A stretch of 64,000 nucleotides of DNA from NCBI RefSeq assembly GCF_002160865.1, contig NZ_NFLJ01000005.1, forward strand, positions 1 through 64,000, in the 5' to 3' direction. The DNA is from Massiliimicrobium timonense (GTDB lineage: Bacteria; Bacillota_I; Bacilli_A; Erysipelotrichales; Coprobacillaceae). The translations under genes were made by a program, and so were the position numbers. Of the stretch, positions 31,238 through 40,500 are shown piece after piece (the first letter of the stretch is position 1; every line of letters begins with the position of its first letter). The notes under the pieces are model-generated. The model did not search any database, was not told where the DNA came from, and was given only the letters and a program-made list of their open reading frames with translations.

Positions 31238-32404
31238 TTATAAAAATGCATGATCAATTTGAATTACACAAAAATAATGTTTATTCATTTTTTGCACAGC
31301 TTCAATAATCTGCTTTTTAATATCATGATGTGAAACCTCATCATCAGCTGGTAATAACACATCAAAAATAAGATTGATATGTGTTGGTCCTTTCACTAGA
31401 CGAAAATCATGAATACTATATTGTTCATTGATATTTTTTACAATCTTTTCTACCTGTTGTTTTAAATCATTCGTTAAAGCATCATGAGTATCAATAGGAT
31501 CCATATGGATTGTTGTTAAAATATTGTACTTCTCTAATAAAGATCTTTCAATCACATCAATTTGATCATGAACTTCCATCATATTTTCATGACTATCCAC
31601 TTCAGCATGAAAAGTCATATATTGACGACCAGGGCCATAATCATGTAACATAAAATCATGAATACCTAAAACCTTATCAAAAGACAAAACATATTGATAA
31701 ATATCATCAACTAAATCCTTATCCGGTGCCTTTCCAAGCAAAGGATCAACCGTATCTTTAAAGATTTCAATTCCAGATTTAAACACAACCACTGAAACAA
31801 TGACACCAATCACACCATCCACAGGTAAATCAGTGACTAAGCTTAAACATAATGAAATCAATGTAGCGAGTGTAGCACATACATCATTTAAACTATCTTG
31901 AGAAGCAGCTTTTAATGATGTTGAATCAATCAAATGTCCCGCTTTTTTATTAAAGCTTGCCATCCATAATTTCATCATGATAGATACAATCAAAACAATC
32001 ACTGCACCCCATGTAAAAGACAATGTTTCTGGTTCAAAAATTTTCATCACAGATTCTTTCAAGGAAGAAAAAGCCACTAAAAGAATCAAAAAAGAAATAA
32101 TTAAACCCGCAATATATTCATAACGTCCATGTCCATAAGGATGGTCACTATCTGGGTGTTTTCCTGCCAGTTTAAAACCAAATAACGTCGCTAAATTACT
32201 TCCCATATCAGAAAGATTATTCAATCCATCAGCCTGAATGGCCACCGAATGTGTTATCCAGCCAAACAATAATTTAAAGATAACCATAATACAGTTACAT
32301 ATAATAGAAAGAACACTGCAAAGTGTTCCATATTTTTCTCTAACTTCTGGTGTTTGTGTTGATTGATAATTAGGAATCGTTTTTTTCACTATCAACTGAA
32401 ACAT
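31238..32404 (-). CDS. Cation diffusion facilitator family transporter
   Basis: 388 residues with about six membrane segments in the first 215. The CDF metal-site helix reads AIQADGLNNLSDMGSN, with HPDSDHPYGHGRYEYIAG after it; the second intramembrane site is DSLNDVCAT. A long C-terminal cytoplasmic domain (about 225-388) includes HDFMLHDYGPGRQYMTFHAE. Exports divalent cations such as Zn2+, Mn2+ or Fe2+ against protons; the metal is not evident. The start is supported by AGGAGG. It lies 9 nt after a small gene of unknown function and is probably cotranscribed. Confidence 0.92.
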   Translation of the reverse strand: MFQLIVKKTIPNYQSTQTPEVREKYGTLCSVLSIICNCIMVIFKLLFGWITHSVAIQADGLNNLSDMGSNLATLFGFKLAGKHPDSDHPYGHGRYEYIAGLIISFLILLVAFSSLKESVMKIFEPETLSFTWGAVIVLIVSIMMKLWMASFNKKAGHLIDSTSLKAASQDSLNDVCATLATLISLCLSLVTDLPVDGVIGVIVSVVVFKSGIEIFKDTVDPLLGKAPDKDLVDDIYQYVLSFDKVLGIHDFMLHDYGPGRQYMTFHAEVDSHENMMEVHDQIDVIERSLLEKYNILTTIHMDPIDTHDALTNDLKQQVEKIVKNINEQYSIHDFRLVKGPTHINLIFDVLLPADDEVSHHDIKKQIIEAVQKMNKHYFCVIQIDHAFL

Positions 32405-32413
32405 AACAACCTC

Positions 32414-32764
32414 CTAGAAAATGTTTGAAATTTTTTTCAAATAAATATTTTTACCTTCTTTTTGAAGCAATCCACAATCTTCTAATTCTTGAAGATATCC
32501 ATCAATTTTGGCTTGATCAACATTTTTATGTGCCAAATCTTTTAAAACTTCAATAACTTGAGGATGATCATCACGAATATAAGCATTTCCATTATTATCA
32601 TATAATGGACTTTTCAACATGACATTTAAACAGGCAACATAAGCCCATTTTACTTCTAAACGTACCATTTTATACTGCATTGTATCAAATAATGCACTTG
32701 GCATGTAGTATTGATCTTCATGATTTCTTAAATCCTTGATATCATTTTTATCATAACAAATCAT
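32414..32764 (-). CDS. Small winged-helix-like protein of unknown function
   Basis: 116 residues, no signal or membrane segment. The pattern VRLEVKWAYVACLNVMLKSP, a short strand pair NGNAYIRDD, and helix-turn-helix-like QAKIDGYLQELEDCGLLQKE then GKNIYLKKI resembles the winged helix found at the N terminus of replication initiators and phage replisome organisers. I do not recognise a named family. AGGGAGG lies upstream of the ATG. It is followed by the CDF transporter gene after 9 nt; a functional link is not obvious. Confidence 0.6.
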   Translation of the reverse strand: MICYDKNDIKDLRNHEDQYYMPSALFDTMQYKMVRLEVKWAYVACLNVMLKSPLYDNNGNAYIRDDHPQVIEVLKDLAHKNVDQAKIDGYLQELEDCGLLQKEGKNIYLKKISNIF

Positions 32765-32861
32765 TTTTATTCCTCCCTCTATGTTTTTTCATTATAACAT
32801 AGAATAATCTCTTTTGGTAAAGAATATTCCATTTTCCATGATAAAACTTTTATCATATTCT

Positions 32862-32890
32862 TTGCTTTTTTTGACTATACTTTTTATAAT
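32862..32890 (+). promoter_or_regulatory. Sigma-A type promoter of cysK
   Basis: TTGCTT (-35) and TATAAT (-10) are 17 bp apart, 25 bp before the ATG; AAGGAG follows as SD. Confidence 0.7.
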
Positions 32891-32914
32891 GAAACAAAAT
32901 AAAGGAGTGATCTC

Positions 32915-33841
32915 ATGAAAATTTATCATAGTATTCAAGATATGGTTGGACAAACACCTATCTTACAATTACATCATATTGAAAAGTTAGAAGATACACA
33001 GGCTCATCTTTTCGCAAAACTAGAATATTATAATCCAGCCGGCAGTGTGAAAGATCGTGTTGCTAAAAGAATGTTATTGGATGCGTTAGAAGCGGGTCAA
33101 ATTCATTTAGACTCAACAATTATTGAGCCTACAAGTGGAAATACAGGCATTGGTTTATGCGCTATTGGTAGTGCTTTAGGTTTAAAAGTGATCATCGTTA
33201 TGCCTGATACCATGAGTGAAGAAAGAAGAAAATTAATGAAAGCTTATGGAGCAAAGCTTGTTTTAACACCGGGTAAAGAGGGAATGAGTGGGGCGATTGC
33301 GAAGGCTGAAGCATTAGCAAAAGATATTCCTCACAGTTTTATTCCAAGCCAATTTACCAATTTAAGCAATCCTAAAGCCCATTATCTTTCTACTGGTCCA
33401 GAAATCGATCAGCAGATGGATGGCCAGATTGATATCTTTGTGGCAGGTATAGGAACTGGTGGTACAATCAGTGGTGTTGGTCACTATTTAAAAGAAAAAT
33501 ATCCTCAAGTTCAGATTGTTGCTGTAGAACCGGCTGATTCCCCACTTCTTTCCAAAGGACAAGCTGGACCTCATCAAATTCAAGGTATTGGTGCTAATTT
33601 TGTTCCAGAAACATTAGATACGCATATTTATGATCAAATTATCACAGTATCTACTGATGAAGCTTTTCAAGCTGCTCGTCAACTCGCAAAAAAAGAAGGT
33701 ATACTGACAGGTATTTCTTCTGGTGCAGCTTTATTTGCAGCACAAAAACTGGCAAAAGAACCTCAAAACAAAGATAAAAATATTGTTGTTTTATTACCTG
33801 ATGGTGGCGATCGTTATTTATCAACAGCTTTATATGAATAA
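32915..33841 (+). CDS. cysK: Cysteine synthase (O-acetylserine sulfhydrylase)
   Basis: 308 residues of the PLP fold-type II family. PAGSVKDR carries the PLP-binding Lys, [10 protein letters not shown] is the substrate loop, and [10 protein letters not shown] binds the phosphate of PLP. Makes L-cysteine from O-acetylserine and sulfide. It is monocistronic, with a clear promoter and terminator, and divergent from the CDF gene. No T-box or S-box lies in the short leader. cysE is not in the window. Confidence 0.95.
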   Translation: MKIYHSIQDMVGQTPILQLHHIEKLEDTQAHLFAKLEYYNPAGSVKDRVAKRMLLDALEAGQIHLDSTIIEPTSGNTGIGLCAIGSALGLKVIIVMPDTMSEERRKLMKAYGAKLVLTPGKEGMSGAIAKAEALAKDIPHSFIPSQFTNLSNPKAHYLSTGPEIDQQMDGQIDIFVAGIGTGGTISGVGHYLKEKYPQVQIVAVEPADSPLLSKGQAGPHQIQGIGANFVPETLDTHIYDQIITVSTDEAFQAARQLAKKEGILTGISSGAALFAAQKLAKEPQNKDKNIVVLLPDGGDRYLSTALYE

Positions 33842-33845
33842 AAAA

Positions 33846-33885
33846 TGAAAGTTATTTCATATTGTCATGAAATAACTTTTTCTTT
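33846..33885 (+). terminator. Terminator of cysK
   Basis: AAAGTTATTTCA pairs with TGAAATAACTTT, followed by TTCTTTT. Confidence 0.85.
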
Positions 33886-33890
33886 TCAAT

Positions 33891-33917
33891 CAAAAAGCGA
33901 GTCATTCCACTCGCTTA
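33891..33917 (-). terminator. Terminator of thrS
   Basis: Minus-strand AAGCGAGT pairs with ACTCGCTT around GGAATG and runs into TTTTTG; it overlaps the thrS stop codon. Confidence 0.85.
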
Positions 33918-35648
33918 TCTTGATTTGTCTTCAATTTGTTTTAAAACCATATCAACAAATTCATCTAATGATATAGTTGTCTGTTTTTGTTCTCCATACT
34001 GACGATAAGTCACTGTTCTTTCATCACGTTCATTATTTCCTAATACTAACTGATATGGAATCTTTTTCATTTGTGCTTCACGAATACGATAACCTAATTT
34101 TTCTTCACGATCATCTAATTCCACACGAATACCTTTAGCTTCTAAAAGTTGATAAACTTCTTTTGCATAATCTAAATGATATTCATTTTTAACTGGAATC
34201 ACTTTGACTTGTGTAGGTGCTAACCATAATGGGAATGCTCCTGCAAAGTGTTCAATTAAAATACCAATAAATCTTTCAATAGATCCAAAGATGACACGGT
34301 GCAACATAACTGGTCTGACTTTTTCACCATGATGATCAACATAAGTTAAATCAAATCTTTCTGGTAAATTCATATCCAATTGGATTGTTCCACATTGCCA
34401 GACTCTACCTAAAGAATCTCTGACATGGAAATCAAGTTTTGGACCATAGAAAGCTCCATCTCCAGGATTAACTTTAAAATCTTTCCCAGCTGCTTTACAT
34501 GCAGCTGCTAAAGCAGCTTCACTCTTTTCCCAAATTTCTAAATCTCCAATATATTTTTCTTCTGGACGAGTTGATAATTCAATATCATATGGTAAGCCTA
34601 AATTTGAATAAACACGATCAATAAATGAAATCAAACGTACGACTTCACTTTCAATCTGATCAGGTGTCATAAAGATATGGGCATCATCTTGTGTAAATGT
34701 ACGCACTCTAAATAAACCATTTAAAGCTCCACTGGCTTCATGTCTATGCACTTGTCCAAGTTCTCCCATACGTAACGGTAAATCTTTATACGAATGTAAA
34801 CTATTTTTATAAACAAGCATACTTCCCGGACAGTTCATTGGTTTAATCGCAAATTCACGTTCATCAACTTCACTTGTATACATGTTTTCTTTATAGTTAT
34901 CCCAATGTCCAGAAACTTCCCATAATTCTCTTGACATCATGATTGGTGTTTTAATGAACTGATATCCTTCTTTGGCATGTTCTTCATACCAGTACTGTTC
35001 CAATGTATTTCTTAATAACATACCATGTGGTAAGAAAAATGGCATTCCAGGAGCATATTCACTCATCATAAATAAATCAAGTTCTTTTCCTAATTTTTTA
35101 TGATCTCTTTTTTTCGCTTCTTCTAAGAAATCCAGATGTTCCTGTAATTCTTCAGCAGTAGGGAAACAAACACCATAAATTCTTTGTAAGACTTTGTTAT
35201 TCTTGTCACCTTTCCAATAAGCTCCAGAATGTTTTAATAATTTAAAATTCTTACAAAGCTTCACTGTTTCTACATGTGGTCCTCTACATAAGTCAACAAA
35301 ATCTCCTTGACGATAACAGCTAATTTGTCCATCTTCTAATCCTTCAATAAGATCTAATTTATAAGGATCATCTTTAAACATTTCTAAAGCTTCAGCTTTA
35401 GAAATATCTTCTCTGACAATTCTTTTTCCGTCTTTACAGATTTTTTTCATTTCTTTTTCAATTTTAGGTAAATCTTCATCCGTAATCACCTGATCTCCTA
35501 AATCCATATCATAATAAAATCCTTCACTCACAACTGGCCCTACCCAGAATTTTGCCTGTGGATATAAATGTTTAACAGCCTGTGCTAAAACATGAGCACA
35601 AGAGTGATTTAATGTATTGAGTGCTTCTTCGTTTTTAAAATCTCTCAT
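33915..35648 (-). CDS. thrS: Threonyl-tRNA synthetase (form without TGS domain)
   Basis: 577 residues. It begins almost directly with the editing domain (NHSCAHVLAQAV, HxxxH at 15-19; CRGPH later), so the N-terminal TGS domain of the usual 640-residue enzyme is absent. The class II core has FAIKPMNCPGSM (zinc Cys), FRVRTFTQDDAH (motif 2) and the motif 3 region VMLHRVIFGSIERFIGI; the anticodon-binding domain follows from about 475. The ATG at 35648 follows GGAGG; its 5' end overlaps the GNAT gene by 14 nt. Controlled by a Thr T-box. Confidence 0.95.
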   Translation of the reverse strand: MRDFKNEEALNTLNHSCAHVLAQAVKHLYPQAKFWVGPVVSEGFYYDMDLGDQVITDEDLPKIEKEMKKICKDGKRIVREDISKAEALEMFKDDPYKLDLIEGLEDGQISCYRQGDFVDLCRGPHVETVKLCKNFKLLKHSGAYWKGDKNNKVLQRIYGVCFPTAEELQEHLDFLEEAKKRDHKKLGKELDLFMMSEYAPGMPFFLPHGMLLRNTLEQYWYEEHAKEGYQFIKTPIMMSRELWEVSGHWDNYKENMYTSEVDEREFAIKPMNCPGSMLVYKNSLHSYKDLPLRMGELGQVHRHEASGALNGLFRVRTFTQDDAHIFMTPDQIESEVVRLISFIDRVYSNLGLPYDIELSTRPEEKYIGDLEIWEKSEAALAAACKAAGKDFKVNPGDGAFYGPKLDFHVRDSLGRVWQCGTIQLDMNLPERFDLTYVDHHGEKVRPVMLHRVIFGSIERFIGILIEHFAGAFPLWLAPTQVKVIPVKNEYHLDYAKEVYQLLEAKGIRVELDDREEKLGYRIREAQMKKIPYQLVLGNNERDERTVTYRQYGEQKQTTISLDEFVDMVLKQIEDKSR

Positions 35649-36162
35649 TTTCTTTTCCTCCAATCCAAAATCTTAATATATCATCACACTGATTTTCAAA
35701 CTGTCCACCACATTTTTCAATTGTTTTTCGAGATGCTATGTTATCTTTATGGCAGGTGACTAAAACTGGGAAAATATCCCATTGCTTACAATACTTTAAA
35801 GCTTCCTGCAACATCATTGTCGCATGTCCTTGACAACGATAAGAGGGATGAATGGAGTAACCAATATGCCCTCCATGACGCAAGAGTTCTTCATTTAAAC
35901 AATGCCGAATATTGATACATCCCACTACCACACCATCAACAATATAAAGAAACTCTGTTGCCGGGACATAACCATTTTGCAGTTCAATCCCTAAATGATT
36001 CTTTTTCTCTCTGGCAATCCATTGTTGATAAGTGTTCTCCATTCCATAAGAACCAGCACCATTGATACCAAAGGGATTGTTTTCATCTTTCATCGCTTGA
36101 ATGAAATCCTTCATAGATACTTCATGTTTAATAGCAGGAAATTCTAAATGCCCCTTCATCAT
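35635..36162 (-). CDS. GNAT family N-acetyltransferase
   Basis: 175 residues. The acetyl-CoA-binding region reads HIGYSIHPSYRCQGHATMML, with the R/Q-x-x-G-x-A signature, and the C-terminal CHKDNIASRKTIEKCGGQFE is typical of RimJ/RimL-like acetyltransferases. The acceptor is unknown. It stands between the Thr T-box and thrS and overlaps thrS by 14 nt, so its expression depends on tRNA-Thr charging; translational coupling is likely. AGGAGG lies 7 nt upstream of the ATG. Confidence 0.88.
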   Translation of the reverse strand: MMKGHLEFPAIKHEVSMKDFIQAMKDENNPFGINGAGSYGMENTYQQWIAREKKNHLGIELQNGYVPATEFLYIVDGVVVGCINIRHCLNEELLRHGGHIGYSIHPSYRCQGHATMMLQEALKYCKQWDIFPVLVTCHKDNIASRKTIEKCGGQFENQCDDILRFWIGGKENERF

Positions 36163-36175
36163 ATTGTCACCTCCT

Positions 36176-36385
36176 CATAAAAAAGAGATTTCATCCAAAG
36201 GACGAAATCTCGTGGTACCACCTTTATTCATTATCGACAGATAACCTCAAAACTTTAACGCAGTTATACGACCATCTCTTTCGAGCGTAGCTATTAGGGA
36301 GTATTTTTATAAGCTATCCAAGATTTTCACCAGCCATCTTCTCTCTAACCAATCACTTATAAAAACATATCCTAAATCATCGCTT
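36176..36385 (-). promoter_or_regulatory. T-box riboswitch, Thr specifier, upstream of GNAT-thrS
   Basis: Minus strand: AGAGAGAAGATGGCTGGTG, specifier context AAAAAT-ACT-CCC (Thr codon), T-box GGTGGTACCACG, and terminator GAGATTTCGTCC/GGATGAAATCTC with TTTTTT. Uncharged tRNA-Thr would permit read-through into the acetyltransferase and thrS genes. Confidence 0.92.
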
Positions 36386-36391
36386 GTAAAA

Positions 36392-36670
36392 TTATTTTAC
36401 ATCATTATTCTGATTTGTCAAGACATCTGTTTCTTTTGTTTTCATGAGTTCATAATATTCTACAATTTCAGCAAATCCATAAATAACAAACGAAAGCAAT
36501 AGAGAGATAAAACAAGACCACAACATCATTAACATTGATTGAACTCCCATCAATTGTCCTGTATTTAAATAAGATGTATTTGCCGCTATCGAATATCCTT
36601 GTTGAACAATACTTCCAATCAAAAAGATATAAGCACATATTTTCAAAATTTTAGATACTTTACAAGTCAC
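36392..36670 (-). CDS. Small membrane protein, two predicted segments
   Basis: About 92 residues starting at a GTG that sits 8 nt after an unusually G-rich SD (GGGGAGGGGGG). It has two hydrophobic segments around residues 8-28 and 45-72 and an acidic/polar tail. KILKICAYIFLIGS and FVIYGFAEIVEYYE are shared in pattern with the protein encoded just upstream, so the two are tandem paralogues. No family is recognised. The last codons contain the promoter of the Thr T-box operon. Confidence 0.7.
   Translation of the reverse strand: MTCKVSKILKICAYIFLIGSIVQQGYSIAANTSYLNTGQLMGVQSMLMMLWSCFISLLLSFVIYGFAEIVEYYELMKTKETDVLTNQNNDVK
36394..36421 (-). promoter_or_regulatory. Promoter of the Thr T-box leader
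   Basis: TTGACA (36416-36421) and TAAAAT (36394-36399) are 16 bp apart on the minus strand; the promoter lies inside the 3' end of the small membrane protein gene upstream. Confidence 0.7.
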
Positions 36671-36705
36671 GATTTTTACCCCCCTCCCCGTCAATTTTGA
36701 CACTT

Positions 36706-36921
36706 TTATAAAACCTTTCGATTTTCAAATAACTGAATAACCAATCCACAGCCATAAATAACCAAAGCAATCACTACAGCAAAAATAAAATCAAAAAACA
36801 AAACCATCATACTTTGTAATGACCACATAAACTGGAATTGAAAACATATGGATTTAAAAACATAAAAAACGATGAATATATAAGCACAAATCTTTAATTT
36901 TTTTCCAACATCATGAAACAT
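36706..36921 (-). CDS. Small membrane protein, paralogue of the next gene
   Basis: About 71 residues. Starts MFHDVGKKLKICAYIFIVFY and ends with IYGCGLVIQLFENRKVL; two hydrophobic segments. Start 36921 is preferred (AAAGG upstream, and alignment with the paralogue); longer starts exist. Function unknown; the arrangement as a tandem pair suggests they may interact, which is inference. Confidence 0.6.
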   Translation of the reverse strand: MFHDVGKKLKICAYIFIVFYVFKSICFQFQFMWSLQSMMVLFFDFIFAVVIALVIYGCGLVIQLFENRKVL

Positions 36922-37040
36922 GATTATCATACCTTTCTTTTGATGAAAGAATATCTTTTTTCTCAAAAAGAAAATATTCTTTCCTCAATATTTAAAATAG
37001 CATAAAATTGTGTATAAATGATGACTATTTTTATATTTTG

Positions 37041-37073
37041 AAAAAAAAGTATCACTTTCAAAGTGATACTTTC
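37041..37073 (-). terminator. Terminator of the pfkA-pyk unit
   Basis: Minus-strand AAGTATCACTTT pairs with AAAGTGATACTT with a 1-nt centre and is followed by TTTTTT. Confidence 0.85.
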
Positions 37074-37093
37074 AATAGAAATTGATTGAAAAT

Positions 37094-38518
37094 TTATTTA
37101 ACAGTGATTAATTGTAAGTAGCTTGTTGTTCCACGAACACCAGGAGTTCCTCCTGTCACAAGGATTGTTTCCCCAGCATTTACACCATTTTCTTTAGCAA
37201 TCACTTCAGCTAAGTTTAATAAACCTTCAGTCGTATCCATGTGTTTACATGTTACTGATTTAACACCCCAGTTGATTGCTAATTTCTTAGTTGTTTTTTC
37301 ATATGGAGTTGCCGCAATGATTGGACATTCTGGTCTATATCTAGACATTTTCTTTGCTGTAAATCCAGATTCAGTGAAAGCTACAATAGCAGCCACATTG
37401 AATTTTGTTGCGATTTCAGCAACTGACATACAGATAGCTTCTGAAGTATCATTAGAAGCTGTTCTGATTGCTTTTCTATGTAATGAAGCATAATCTAATG
37501 TAGATTCTGTTTTAATAGCAATTTTATTCATAACCATAACGGCTTCTTCTGGATATTTTCCTTGTGCAGATTCCCCAGATAACATGATTGCATCTGTTCC
37601 ATCATAGATGGCATTGGCAACATCACTCACTTCAGCACGAGTTGGTCTTGGGTTTTCTTGCATAGATTCAAGCATTTGTGTTGCTGTAATAACAACTTTA
37701 CCAGCTGCTTTACATTTTCTGATTAATTCTTTTTGAATTAATGGTACATCTTCAGCAGGAACTTCAACACCTAAATCCCCACGTGCAACCATGATACCAT
37801 CAGCAACTTTGATAATATCATCCATTTTTTCAACACCTTCGCTATTTTCAATTTTAGCGATGATTTGAATATCAGGTTTTCCATTTTCAACTAATATTTT
37901 TTTAACATCTAAAACGTCTTGAGGACGACGCACAAATGATGCAGCAATGTAATCTACATCTTGTTGACATCCAAATTCTAAGTCAGCTCTATCTTTTTCA
38001 GAAATGAAATCAAATCCAAGTTCGATACCAGGAACATTGATTCCACGTTTATTTTTTACTTTACCATCATTTGCACAAACACAAACGATATCAGTTCCTT
38101 CAACATGATCAACTAATAATTCCACTTGACCATCATTAACTAAGATAAATCCACCAGGTTTAACATCTTTATACAAATCTTTATATGTGATTGTAAAACG
38201 ATCAGCAGTCCCTACAATATCTTCTACACAGATTGTAGACACTTGTCCTTTTTTAAATTCAGTAAATCCACCTTCAAAATCACCAGTTCTAATTTCTGGA
38301 CCTTTTGTGTCTAATAAAATAGCACAATTTGTTCCAAGTTCAGCATTGACATCACGCATTGTCTGCATCTTTTTACCATGTTCTTCATGATCTCCATGAG
38401 AGAAGTTACAACGCATAACATTCATACCTGCTAAAACTAATTTTTTTAACATTTTTGGATCTTCAGAAGCAGGTCCAATTGTACAAATAATCTTTGTTTT
38501 CTTCATCTTATCTTTCAT
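37094..38518 (-). CDS. pyk: Pyruvate kinase
   Basis: About 474 residues. KIICTIGPASEDP at the N terminus, the active-site region IIAKIENSEGVEKMDDII, VARGDLGVEVPAEDVP, and TATQMLESMQENPRPTRAEV are all present; the C-terminal allosteric domain ends ILVTGGTPGVRGTTSY. It lacks the extra PEP-utiliser-like C-terminal domain of Bacillus enzymes. Catalyses PEP + ADP to pyruvate + ATP. The ATG at 38518 is chosen (AGGAG 11 nt upstream); a TTG at 38524 and an ATG at 38506 are alternatives. It lies 32 nt after pfkA, as in many Firmicutes. Confidence 0.96.
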   Translation of the reverse strand: MKDKMKKTKIICTIGPASEDPKMLKKLVLAGMNVMRCNFSHGDHEEHGKKMQTMRDVNAELGTNCAILLDTKGPEIRTGDFEGGFTEFKKGQVSTICVEDIVGTADRFTITYKDLYKDVKPGGFILVNDGQVELLVDHVEGTDIVCVCANDGKVKNKRGINVPGIELGFDFISEKDRADLEFGCQQDVDYIAASFVRRPQDVLDVKKILVENGKPDIQIIAKIENSEGVEKMDDIIKVADGIMVARGDLGVEVPAEDVPLIQKELIRKCKAAGKVVITATQMLESMQENPRPTRAEVSDVANAIYDGTDAIMLSGESAQGKYPEEAVMVMNKIAIKTESTLDYASLHRKAIRTASNDTSEAICMSVAEIATKFNVAAIVAFTESGFTAKKMSRYRPECPIIAATPYEKTTKKLAINWGVKSVTCKHMDTTEGLLNLAEVIAKENGVNAGETILVTGGTPGVRGTTSYLQLITVK

Positions 38519-38550
38519 TCTCAATTAATCTCCTATAGCTTAGTTTATAT

Positions 38551-39510
38551 TTAACGAAGTTTTAATACATCTTCGTAAATACCTTGATTGACTTGACGTT
38601 TATGTCCTAAGACTTCTTGAATTGGTAGTCCAACAATTTCACCTTTAACATCACTAATACAAAGTCCACCTTTACCTTCTTCAAGTAATTCAACAGCTTT
38701 AATTCCCATACGTGTAGCTAAAACACGATCTCTGGCAGATGGACGTCCACCTCTTTGCATATGTCCTAAAACATTGGCACGTGTTTCAAATCCTGTGGCT
38801 TCTTCAACACGTTTTGCAAGTTCATGAACATCTGTAATATGTTCAGTAATAACAACCAACGCATGTTTTTTATCAGAAGCTTTAGAACGTTTTAATGTTT
38901 CAATGACTTCTTCTTCATCAAAACCACTTTCACTTGTGACAATCATTTCAGCACCACATGCAAGTCCAGCATGAACAGCTAAATCACCACATCTTCTTCC
39001 CATAACTTCCAAGATTGTACATCTTTGATGAGAACTAGATGTATCTCTTAGTTTATCCAATGCATCAACAATTGTATTTAAAGCTGTATCAAAACCAATT
39101 GTAAAATCAGTATCAGGGATATCATTATCTATTGTTCCAGGAATACCAATACAGTTAATTCCCATTTCTGTTAATTTCAAAGCACCATTATAGCTTCCAT
39201 CTCCCCCAATAACAACCAAAGCTTCCATTCCAACTTTTTTCATTTGTTCAATGGCTTCTTCTCTGACTTTAGGGTCTTTAAATTCTGGGAAACGAGCAGA
39301 TTTTAAGAATGTTCCACCAATATTAATAATATTACGTGTACTATGACTATCAAATTCAATAAATTCCCCATCATGAAGTCCTTTATATCCAAGTCTAACT
39401 CCATAAATTTTAATTCCTCTGTTTAAACAAGTTCTTGTGACAGCACGAATCGCTGCGTTCATTCCTGGTGCATCTCCACCAGAAGTTAATACTCCAATGC
39501 ATTTAACCAT
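38551..39510 (-). CDS. pfkA: ATP-dependent 6-phosphofructokinase
   Basis: 319 residues, canonical PfkA. GVLTSGGDAPGMNAAIRAV binds the nucleotide, VIGGDGSYNGA carries the ATP-type GGDGS, and PGTIDNDIPDTD carries the catalytic Asp with the ATP-type Gly. LGHMQRGGRPSARD is the sugar-phosphate site. It is upstream of pyk in the same unit. It differs at both donor-specificity positions from the second PFK at 20508. AGGAG precedes the ATG. Confidence 0.96.
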   Translation of the reverse strand: MVKCIGVLTSGGDAPGMNAAIRAVTRTCLNRGIKIYGVRLGYKGLHDGEFIEFDSHSTRNIINIGGTFLKSARFPEFKDPKVREEAIEQMKKVGMEALVVIGGDGSYNGALKLTEMGINCIGIPGTIDNDIPDTDFTIGFDTALNTIVDALDKLRDTSSSHQRCTILEVMGRRCGDLAVHAGLACGAEMIVTSESGFDEEEVIETLKRSKASDKKHALVVITEHITDVHELAKRVEEATGFETRANVLGHMQRGGRPSARDRVLATRMGIKAVELLEEGKGGLCISDVKGEIVGLPIQEVLGHKRQVNQGIYEDVLKLR

Positions 39511-39603
39511 AACTTTTCTCCTCTCGCTTTATTACTTATTATTTTATCATAAAATGGTGTTGTGTTCTACACTTTCGAGTACATTCTATATCGTCAAATT
39601 CGT

Positions 39604-40500
39604 TCAGTCAAGCATTATTTCAATGCTTAACGCTTTCAATTTTGAAATAATTGTATTTGCACGAATTTCATCACCTTTTTTTAAAGTATACACCTTTTTT
39701 AGTTCGTTATAACCATATAAACTTGTAAAAAAAGTAGGCAAATGATTCAATAAACGATATGATAAAATCGTTAATAAAATTTCATCTCTAGACCACGCTG
39801 TAATATTTTCTTCACCAATTTCATCCAACAATAAATAATCCACTTTCAATAATTTATCCATTGCATAAGCATTATCCCCCGAAGAAAAACTCGCCTTTAA
39901 ATCAATCAGATAAGTTGGAAAATGAATAAATCCAATCTGTTTATCCTTTTTAGCTAATGAATTCATTAATCCAGCCAATAATGTTGTTTTCCCACTTCCC
40001 ATAGGTCCATGTAAAAACAAACCTTGTGAAGTTGGTGTTTGCGAATATTTTAAGATTTGTACCAAAGCATCTTGACAGGCTGGTGTAAGATGCTGTGTAT
40101 CTTGAACCAGCTTTAAAGAAGATAAATCCGTCAACATTAACTCTTGAGAAACATTGCTCATCACAAAATGATCTAACAGTTGTCTTTTGGCTTCAATCGC
40201 TTTTCCATAAGGGCAACTCTGTAATTCTAAAATGATTTGTCCATCATTGTAAGAAAGCATCTTTTGCATACCTATTGTTTCTTTAGGACAATAGTCTAAT
40301 CCCTGACAGGATTGGCAAATATGAAAATCATCATTGTAATCTAAAAACTCCACCCAGTAATCTTCCATCACTGAAGCATCTAAATGGTTCTGTTTTAAGA
40401 AATGCTGAATATTTTTTTCTTTGAGTAAAGCATATTGACTTTCTGATTTGATTTTTTGAATATCATCATTTTGAAAAATCATATCTGCTACGCTTTTCAT
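39604..40500 (-). CDS. dnaI: Primosomal helicase loader DnaI
   Basis: 298 residues. The N-terminal part has the zinc-binding cysteine pattern CQSCQGLDYC followed by a distant Cys; the C-terminal AAA+ domain has Walker A LHGPMGSGKTTLLAGL and Walker B YLLLDEIGEE. Loads the replicative helicase during initiation and restart together with DnaB/DnaD. Its ATG overlaps the dnaB stop by 4 nt. Last gene of the replication cluster; the stem AAGCATT/AATGCTT past the stop has no T-run. Confidence 0.93.
   Translation of the reverse strand: MKSVADMIFQNDDIQKIKSESQYALLKEKNIQHFLKQNHLDASVMEDYWVEFLDYNDDFHICQSCQGLDYCPKETIGMQKMLSYNDGQIILELQSCPYGKAIEAKRQLLDHFVMSNVSQELMLTDLSSLKLVQDTQHLTPACQDALVQILKYSQTPTSQGLFLHGPMGSGKTTLLAGLMNSLAKKDKQIGFIHFPTYLIDLKASFSSGDNAYAMDKLLKVDYLLLDEIGEENITAWSRDEILLTILSYRLLNHLPTFFTSLYGYNELKKVYTLKKGDEIRANTIISKLKALSIEIMLD

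Noticed and set aside
39590-39625. Terminator after dnaI
   Set aside because: The stem AAGCATT/AATGCTT exists on the minus strand but is not followed by a T-run, so an intrinsic terminator is not supported.
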